DNA of 64,000 nt, taken from an uncultured bacterium (GTDB taxonomy: Bacteria; Bacteroidota; Ignavibacteria; UBA10030; BY39). Below are positions 57,260 to 64,000 of the stretch, piece after piece (within the stretch, counting starts at the first letter, position 1; each line of letters begins with the position of its first letter). The position numbers were made by a program, and so were the translations under genes. The stretch lies in NCBI GenBank assembly GCA_937967455.1, contig CALCJK010000010.1, positions 57,537-121,536 on the forward strand. Direction: 5' to 3'. The notes under the pieces were generated by a model that worked only from the letters and a program-made list of their open reading frames with translations, made no database searches and was not told where the DNA came from.

Positions 57260-58063
57260 GTGAATTGTAAAGAAATTGTAGAACTCATAAGTTCAGCGGT
57301 AGATAATCAAATTGATGAAAAACAAAAATTAATTCTTACTGAACATTTAGCTGTCTGCCCTAAGTGTAAAAAAGAATACGAATTTGAACTCACAACTAAG
57401 CGATTAATAAGCTCATTTTATCCGTCCTTCGAAGTATCTGAAGAGCTTAGAGAGAAGATTTCCTACTGTATTAGAAGAAATTGTGATGTAGTAAATACTC
57501 AATCTACTCCAAAGAAGAGATTTACATATTGGTATTTAATCGTACCAGTAATTCTGTTGATTATAATTGTAATTATTAGTTTTAGGACTCGTCATAATCA
57601 TCCTATAGAGCTTGCAGAAAATAATCTAATTAAAGTAATCTATAAACATTTTGATGAAATTCTAGATGGAGATCGGGAAATTGCTGTAAAGACTTCTGAT
57701 CCAAATATTTTACAGGCAAGTTTTAAAAGGCATATTGGAATTGATATCGAAATACCTCATCTACAGAATTGTGCTTTGATTGGTGGTTGGGTATCTGGAG
57801 AATTTGGGCAGAAATTAATTCATATGCTTTACAAAGACGAAGATAAGATTATTTATTATTCACAACTTAATTTTAATGATTTTGTTAATGGCTCTCAATT
57901 ATATTTAGATGCGGATATTATTAAAAAATTGAAAGAAACCGGGATATATATTCATAAAGAATTTGAATGTTGTTCTGTGGTATTTAGGCTATGTGAAAAT
58001 CAACTTTGTATAATAGCTGCAGAAATGGATACAAATACATTATTATCACACTTGAAAAAATAG
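57260..58063 (+). CDS. Zinc-finger anti-sigma factor, membrane-bound
   Basis: 267 residues from GTG 57260. The N-terminal ZAS motif has Cys3, His29, Cys33 and Cys36 (LTEHLAVCPKCKKEYE). One membrane helix, YWYLIVPVILLIIIVIISF, lies at about 91-109. The external domain (about 115-265) contains several cysteines and an unrecognised fold. It should hold the upstream ECF sigma factor inactive until the zinc site or the outer domain senses a signal. Confidence 0.88.
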   Translation: MNCKEIVELISSAVDNQIDEKQKLILTEHLAVCPKCKKEYEFELTTKRLISSFYPSFEVSEELREKISYCIRRNCDVVNTQSTPKKRFTYWYLIVPVILLIIIVIISFRTRHNHPIELAENNLIKVIYKHFDEILDGDREIAVKTSDPNILQASFKRHIGIDIEIPHLQNCALIGGWVSGEFGQKLIHMLYKDEDKIIYYSQLNFNDFVNGSQLYLDADIIKKLKETGIYIHKEFECCSVVFRLCENQLCIIAAEMDTNTLLSHLKK

Positions 58064-58072
58064 GGATTAAAA

Positions 58073-58621
58073 ATGTTAAAAAACTTATGTCTACTAACTC
58101 TGATATTATTTACTCTATCAGCTTGTGATAAGAAAGAAAAGCAAGAGAAGTCTGTTGTTATCAATGCCAAAATATCATTTGTAGATTCTGTTGAAAGAAG
58201 AAGTGGTTTAGCCCCAAATTTTTATTGGAAAGATTCGTTAGGTAGGCAAATTAGCTTTGACCAGATTCATGAAAAAGTCACAATATTAAACTTTTGGGCA
58301 ACCTGGTGCAGCCCCTGTAGAAAAGAAATCCCTGATTTGATTGAAATTAATAGGGAGCTTGCAGATAAAGGTATTAGAGTAATTGGTATTTCAACTGATA
58401 AGGGTGCAAAAGTAAAATATGAAGTTGGAGAATTTGTAAATGAAAATAACATTGATTATCCAATCATTATCGATGATGGAAAACTTGCGGAAGCTTTTGG
58501 TAATATACGTGGGTTACCAACAACATTTTTAATCGATGAAAAGGGGAACATTGTTAGAAAATTTTTAGGAATAAAAACAAAAGAATTTTTTGTGGAACAA
58601 ATTAGAGAAATCATTAAATAG
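58073..58621 (+). CDS. TlpA/ResA-like thioredoxin-fold lipoprotein
   Basis: 182 residues with a lipoprotein signal (lipobox LSAC at about 15-18). The thioredoxin fold has the redox motif C79-S-P-C82 in FWATWCSPCRKE and the cis-proline GLPTTFLID near 145-153. It lies in the periplasm and reduces disulfides, as in cytochrome c maturation, or delivers reductant. Position after a zinc anti-sigma gene suggests that the operon responds to thiol status. Confidence 0.92.
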   Translation: MLKNLCLLTLILFTLSACDKKEKQEKSVVINAKISFVDSVERRSGLAPNFYWKDSLGRQISFDQIHEKVTILNFWATWCSPCRKEIPDLIEINRELADKGIRVIGISTDKGAKVKYEVGEFVNENNIDYPIIIDDGKLAEAFGNIRGLPTTFLIDEKGNIVRKFLGIKTKEFFVEQIREIIK

Positions 58622-59685
58622 TGTTACATACACCAATTAAAAATATTGGAATGGCAGGTTTATTGGACAGGATAAAAAACCTGGTTGATTCTGAGTTTAT
58701 TTCGGAAGAAATCAACAATAATTTGTTAAAAGGAATTTCTGATGATTCTGCTGTATTTAAAAATTTTCCAGATAGGATACAGTTTTTAACAAGCGACAGT
58801 TTTGTTGAGGGAGTGCACTTTGATTTAACATTTACATCAATGACACATCTTGGGTGGAAAGGCGTGGTAGCTTCAATAAGCGACATCATAGCTATGGGTG
58901 GCACTGCTGTGTATTTAATAATTAGTTTTTGTATACCTCAAAAAATATCTATTGAGATGATAGAAGAATTTTATAAAGGAGCTCTTCAAGCCTGTAAAAA
59001 ATATCGATGTAAAATAGTTGGTGGTAATTCTGTTGCAACAGCAGGAAATTTTGTAATTAATATTACAGCATATGGTATTGGAAAAGCAGAGAAAGTATTT
59101 TATAGAAATGGTGCCAAGATCAATGACTTGATTTGTGTAACTGGACATCTGGGCGCTTCTTTTGCGGGATTAAAAATATTGCAACGAGAGAAAAAGAATT
59201 TCATAAAAGAAAAAGAAAACTTTAAACCAAACCTTGAACCATATAAGTCAGCTCTTGAAAAGTATCTGATGCCCAAACCGAGAGTGGATATTGTAAATTT
59301 AATAATTGATAACATTCAAATAAATTCAATGATAGATATTAGTGATGGATTGGCAGCCGATGTACATAAAATTTGTAAAGAAAGTAATGTAGGTGTTGAA
59401 CTGTGGGAACATAACATACCAATTGCAAATATTACTAAGAGAATTGCTGAGGAATTTTCGGAAAATGTTATTGATTATGCTTTATATGGTGGTGAAGAAT
59501 ATGAACTACTTTTTACTCTGAGTGATTCTGAGTATGAAGTACTTGAAAATCTTACATCAGATGTTACTATATTAGGTAGGATCGTGGAAAATTCAAAGGG
59601 TATTAATTTTATTCGAGAAGATGGTGAGAGTGAACCATTACAGGATGGAATTGTTATAAAAGGAGATTTCGAAAAAGACAAATGA
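58621..59685 (+). CDS. thiL: Thiamine-monophosphate kinase
   Basis: 354 residues from GTG 58621, whose first base overlaps the tlpA stop (TAGTG); an ATG at 58651 (MAGLLDRIKN) is an alternative start. Motifs: GISDDSAVF, LTSDSFVEGVHFDL, WKGVVASISDIIAMGGTAVY and MIDISDGLAADVHKIC (Mg-ATP and substrate sites), then GGEEYELLFTL. It phosphorylates thiamine monophosphate to the diphosphate coenzyme. Confidence 0.95.
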   Translation: MLHTPIKNIGMAGLLDRIKNLVDSEFISEEINNNLLKGISDDSAVFKNFPDRIQFLTSDSFVEGVHFDLTFTSMTHLGWKGVVASISDIIAMGGTAVYLIISFCIPQKISIEMIEEFYKGALQACKKYRCKIVGGNSVATAGNFVINITAYGIGKAEKVFYRNGAKINDLICVTGHLGASFAGLKILQREKKNFIKEKENFKPNLEPYKSALEKYLMPKPRVDIVNLIIDNIQINSMIDISDGLAADVHKICKESNVGVELWEHNIPIANITKRIAEEFSENVIDYALYGGEEYELLFTLSDSEYEVLENLTSDVTILGRIVENSKGINFIREDGESEPLQDGIVIKGDFEKDK

Positions 59686-60152
59686 AAATTTATTTACTCA
59701 GACACGGTGAGGCTGTTCATAATTATGAAAGTGATCGACTAAGACCTTTGAGTGAGAATGGAAAATTCGAAATTCAAAGAATTGGGAAATTCCTAAAATC
59801 AAAGAATGTATTTATTAACAAGATATATTCTAGTCCATTAATGCGAGCTTATCAATCAGCTGATCTTGTTAGTAAAGTAATCAATTTTGGTGATGAAATA
59901 ATTGAAGTAGATTTTTTACTGCCTGAAGCAAATCCTGATGAAGTATTAAGCTTCTTTAAGCAGGTTGAATATGAATCGGTCTTATTAGTAACACACCAAC
60001 CACTTATTGGTAGTTTAGTAAGTTTGTTAATTTTTGGGAGGAATTATCCTTTAGCAATAAAAAAATCAACTTTAATTTGTATTGAAGCGACCCAAAATTT
60101 TAATTCCAAAAATACAATTTTGCATTATATAATTAATGCAGAAATACTCTAA
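59682..60152 (+). CDS. sixA: SixA-type phosphohistidine phosphatase
   Basis: 156 residues of the histidine phosphatase superfamily. The RHG motif (Arg7-His8-Gly9) opens the protein; a second arginine is in SSPLMRAYQSA and a second histidine in LLVTHQPLIGSLV. Short single-domain forms like this are SixA, which dephosphorylates histidine on signalling proteins. Its ATG overlaps the thiL stop (ATGA). It overlaps the convergent GNAT gene by 4 bases. Confidence 0.87.
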   Translation: MKIYLLRHGEAVHNYESDRLRPLSENGKFEIQRIGKFLKSKNVFINKIYSSPLMRAYQSADLVSKVINFGDEIIEVDFLLPEANPDEVLSFFKQVEYESVLLVTHQPLIGSLVSLLIFGRNYPLAIKKSTLICIEATQNFNSKNTILHYIINAEIL

Positions 60153-60628
60153 TTATTTTTATTAAATTCCAACTCAAACAATAAATAATTAGATTGATGC
60201 ATCCCTAAATTTTTATAAGCATTCATTGCATTTATGTTATCCTTATCAGTATACAGTCTTAAACCACAAACATTATTTTGTTTAATAGCAAGAACTTTAA
60301 TATGATTAAATAATAATTTAAATATTCCAGATTTTCTAAATTGAGGTAAAACATATACGCTTTGAATCCACCAAAAATATGAGTTTCTCCAGTCGCTCCA
60401 TTCATATGTTATCATTAATTGGCCAACAATTTTATTATCTAATATAGCGAGTACATAGAATCCTTTGTTCTTGTCAAGTAGGATTTTTCTAACTCCTTCC
60501 GCAAGTATTAGTTTGTTTAAACTTTTGTTTTCAGTTTCTGCTGCTAAATTTAAATTGAAATCTACTATTATTTCAATATCTTCAAGAGTTGCATTGCGGA
60601 TTATTATGTTTTTTGTGATGTTATTCAT
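60149..60628 (-). CDS. GNAT family N-acetyltransferase
   Basis: 159 residues from ATG 60628 (an upstream in-frame TTG at 60670 gives an implausible tail). The start IIRNATLEDIEIIVDFN, the beta-4 strand VLAILDNKIVGQLMITYEW and the acetyl-CoA loop VYVLPQFRKSGIFKLLFNHI, with RKSGI in place of the RxxGx signature, identify the family. The substrate is unknown. Its start overlaps the AbgT stop by 8 bases (ATGAATAA), so it belongs to the tpl operon. Confidence 0.85.
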   Translation of the reverse strand: MNNITKNIIIRNATLEDIEIIVDFNLNLAAETENKSLNKLILAEGVRKILLDKNKGFYVLAILDNKIVGQLMITYEWSDWRNSYFWWIQSVYVLPQFRKSGIFKLLFNHIKVLAIKQNNVCGLRLYTDKDNINAMNAYKNLGMHQSNYLLFELEFNKNN

Positions 60629-62156
60629 TTGTATAAAAAAGGTAACCTTCAGGACCGAGAGGGATGCCAAGAATTAACCAAATAATTAGTAAAATTAGCC
60701 AGCCAATAAGAAAAATTAATGAGTATGGTAACATCATTGAAATAATGGTTCCTATTCCATAACTTGATTTATATTTTTCTGCAAAAGTGACAATCAGAGC
60801 AAAATAGCTCATCATTGGTGTGATTACATTTGTAACAGAATCTCCAATTCTAAAAGCGATTTGTGTTAGTGCAGGATGGTAACCAAGAAGCATAAACATT
60901 GGAACGAATACTGGAGCCATAATTGCCCATTTTGCGGAAGCACTACCCATAAACATGTTAATAAAAGCAGATAATAAAACAAATCCGATTATTAGTGCAA
61001 TTCCGGTTAGCCCAAGAGATTTTAAGAAATCCGCACCTTCAATGGCAAGAATAATTCCAAGATTGCTATGGCGGAAGAAATAAACAAACTGAGCAGCAAA
61101 AAAAACCAGAACTATATAGCCTGCCATACTGCTAAAGAATTTTGTTATGTGTTTAATAACATCATGATCATTTTTTATATTATTAACTGTTATACCATAA
61201 ACGATTCCGGGGATAAAGAAAAATATCATCACTGCAGTAATCATACCATCAAGGAAAGGGGATTTGATCATAGAATTAGTTTCAGGGTTTCTTAGAAGAG
61301 CACCATCTGGTATTACAAGCAGTAATAGAATTATTGTTGTGATTATTGTGCTAATACCTGCCCAGATTAATCCTTTTTTTTCTATTGGAGAAATTTGTTC
61401 TATTTTTGGGACAGAGACGTCTCCATCGTATTTCCCCAGTTTAGGTTCTACAATTCTTTCTGTTATCCATGTTCCTAGAATCACGATAAGAATGCCTGAT
61501 ACAAACATGAAGTAAAAATTAATAGCTGGGTTTAAATGGATATCCGGGTCAATAATTTGAGCAGCTGACTGGCTTAATCCTGCTAATACGGGATCTATTG
61601 AACCGATCAAGAAATTTGCACCGAAACCACCGCTAACACCTGCAAAGGCAGCTGCTAAACCAGCTAATGGATGTCTTCCCATGGTAAGGAATATAAGTGC
61701 TGAGAGTGGAATTAAAATAACATATCCAGCTTCTGAAGCAGTGTGCGACATTACGCCTGCGAAAATAATTGTAGAGGTTATCAACTTCTTTGGTGCTACT
61801 AAAACTACAGCTTTTATTAATACTGTTAAAAGTCCAGAGCCTTCTGCGATACCAATACCTATCATTGCCGTTAGCACAATACCTAATGGAGGAAACTCAA
61901 CAAAATTTTTAAAAATGTTAGTATATATCCATCTTAAACCATCTCCACTCAATAAATTTGTTACTTTAATAATGTTATTGTCCAATGGATGGATTGCTTG
62001 TAAGTCGTAATAACTTCCAAATGCTGAAATAATCATTACTGACAAAGCAAGTATAGCAAACAATGTAGCAGGGTGTGGCAGGGAGTTACCAATATTTTCG
62101 ATGATAATTAAACATCGAGAAAAAAAGCTACTTATTGAACTTACATATTTTTTCAT
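60621..62156 (-). CDS. AbgT family transporter
   Basis: 511 residues with about 12 hydrophobic helices and two hairpin regions typical of AbgT. Signatures: IENIGNSLPHPATLFAILALSVMIIS near the N-terminus, MSHTASEAGYVILIPLSALIFL, and FINMFMGSASAKWAIMAPVFVPMFMLLGYHPALTQIAFRIGDSVTNVITPMM near the C-terminus. Known members move p-aminobenzoyl-glutamate or export sulfonamides, driven by ion gradients. It abuts the tyrosine phenol-lyase stop, so an aromatic amino-acid, dipeptide or phenol substrate is plausible here. Confidence 0.92.
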   Translation of the reverse strand: MKKYVSSISSFFSRCLIIIENIGNSLPHPATLFAILALSVMIISAFGSYYDLQAIHPLDNNIIKVTNLLSGDGLRWIYTNIFKNFVEFPPLGIVLTAMIGIGIAEGSGLLTVLIKAVVLVAPKKLITSTIIFAGVMSHTASEAGYVILIPLSALIFLTMGRHPLAGLAAAFAGVSGGFGANFLIGSIDPVLAGLSQSAAQIIDPDIHLNPAINFYFMFVSGILIVILGTWITERIVEPKLGKYDGDVSVPKIEQISPIEKKGLIWAGISTIITTIILLLLVIPDGALLRNPETNSMIKSPFLDGMITAVMIFFFIPGIVYGITVNNIKNDHDVIKHITKFFSSMAGYIVLVFFAAQFVYFFRHSNLGIILAIEGADFLKSLGLTGIALIIGFVLLSAFINMFMGSASAKWAIMAPVFVPMFMLLGYHPALTQIAFRIGDSVTNVITPMMSYFALIVTFAEKYKSSYGIGTIISMMLPYSLIFLIGWLILLIIWLILGIPLGPEGYLFYTNE

Positions 62157-63545
<1,389 letters not shown>

Positions 63546-63570
63546 TTAGTCCTAAATTTTATTTTTTCGA

Positions 63571-63599
63571 AATATATAGAAAAAGTAAAATTAATCCAA
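63571..63599 (-). promoter_or_regulatory. Promoter of the tpl operon
   Basis: On the minus strand, TTGGAT (63599-63594) and TATATT (63576-63571) are 17 bp apart. It would give a leader of about 20 bases before the tpl ATG. Confidence 0.7.
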
Positions 63600-63662
63600 A
63601 GATTTGAAGTTTAAATTTTAACAATTGAAATTTGTTTTTTTCAAAAAAAGTTATTATAATTA

Positions 63663-63710
63663 AAGCCCTTGAAATAAACAATAAATATTAAATTTTTAAG
63701 TGAAGGGCTT
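63663..63710. repeat. Inverted repeat upstream of the rRNA promoter
   Basis: AAGCCCTT (63663-63670) and AAGGGCTT (63703-63710) are exact reverse complements, 32 bp apart. The right arm overlaps the -35 of the rRNA promoter by two bases. There is no T-run, so it is more likely a protein site or a chance repeat than a terminator. Confidence 0.5.
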
Positions 63711-63737
63711 GACTTCAACCAAAAAAGTTTGTATATT
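63709..63737 (+). promoter_or_regulatory. rRNA operon promoter
   Basis: TTGACT (63709-63714), 17-bp spacer, TATATT (63732-63737). It is followed by GC-containing AAGCCCG near the expected start, about 110 bases before mature 16S. Confidence 0.85.
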
Positions 63738-63754
63738 ATAAGCCCGAAATTAAA

Positions 63755-63765
63755 GTTCTTTGAAA
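63755..63765 (+). promoter_or_regulatory. boxA-like antitermination site in the rRNA leader
   Basis: GTTCTTTGAAA resembles boxA elements bound by NusB/NusE in rRNA leaders. It lies in the transcribed leader of the 16S gene, as expected. Confidence 0.65.
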
Positions 63766-63853
63766 TAGTGTGTATGGCCAAAGATCAATTTGTTTTTGAG
63801 GATCAACCTGAAAAACAAGAGATCAGGCTCGAAGTTATAGAGTTTAAAACTTT

Positions 63854-64000
<147 letters not shown>

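Overview
This is an AT-rich bacterial chromosome segment, densely packed with genes on both strands and running at its right edge into the first bases of a 16S rRNA gene. Several secreted proteins end in type IX secretion system (T9SS) sorting domains with NxPNPF-type motifs, and a PorZ/PorU/PorV set is present. Promoters, however, have an ordinary TTGxxx-N17-TATATT form rather than the Bacteroidetes -33/-7 type. Together with clear Shine-Dalgarno sites and the start of the 16S gene, this points to the Ignavibacteria/Chlorobi side of the Bacteroidota. That placement is an inference from the sequence; no search was run.

Layout. 1-1410 is the tail of a TPR protein. 1411-7602 (minus) is an operon of three exported proteins, two with T9SS tails. 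7787-11058 (plus) is a three-gene cassette (RecA-like ATPase with a degenerate P-loop, an 88-residue protein, a family-B DNA polymerase with an altered motif C) behind a strong promoter whose spacer contains a perfect inverted repeat; it looks like a DNA-damage-inducible PolB2-type module. 11068-14211 (minus) is tig-clpP-clpX, preceded by tRNA-Leu. 14385-16380 (minus) holds lemA, an M48 protease and queF. 16559-20945 (plus) holds a Crp/Fnr regulator, a PHP phosphoesterase, ribH and porZ, followed by a glycosyltransferase.

21615-34837 is the T9SS core: a promoter, a leader with three mutually exclusive hairpins ending in an intrinsic terminator, then porU, porV, an M6-like protein with a destroyed active site, a lipoprotein, a metalloprotease/propeller/barrel fusion and a small membrane protein. 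34839-39279 is amino-acid metabolism (threonine/serine dehydratase-like enzyme, a class V aminotransferase, serA, a DUF1015 protein). tRNA-Arg, a nucleoside-type deaminase and a CotH-family T9SS cargo follow. 43773-47573 is a decaying or variable region: a frameshifted gene of sigma-like appearance, a zinc-finger anti-sigma-like membrane protein, a YdjY-domain pseudogene with one nonsense and two frameshift lesions, and an orphan T9SS tail.

47680-50142 (minus) is an ABC exporter with a LolA-like protein. 50219-54312 (plus) encodes a CPA2 antiporter, a lipoprotein serpin and an RNA methyltransferase. 54313-56480 (minus) is a macro-domain protein and a cNMP/GAF histidine kinase. 56546-60152 (plus) is an ECF sigma/anti-sigma/TlpA/ThiL/SixA operon. 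60149-63599 (minus) is tyrosine phenol-lyase, an AbgT-type transporter and a GNAT protein. The rRNA promoter, boxA and 16S start close the window. I saw no CRISPR array, insertion sequence or prophage.

The two most noteworthy items are the attenuator-like leader before porU and the damage-inducible-looking PolB cassette with its operator.
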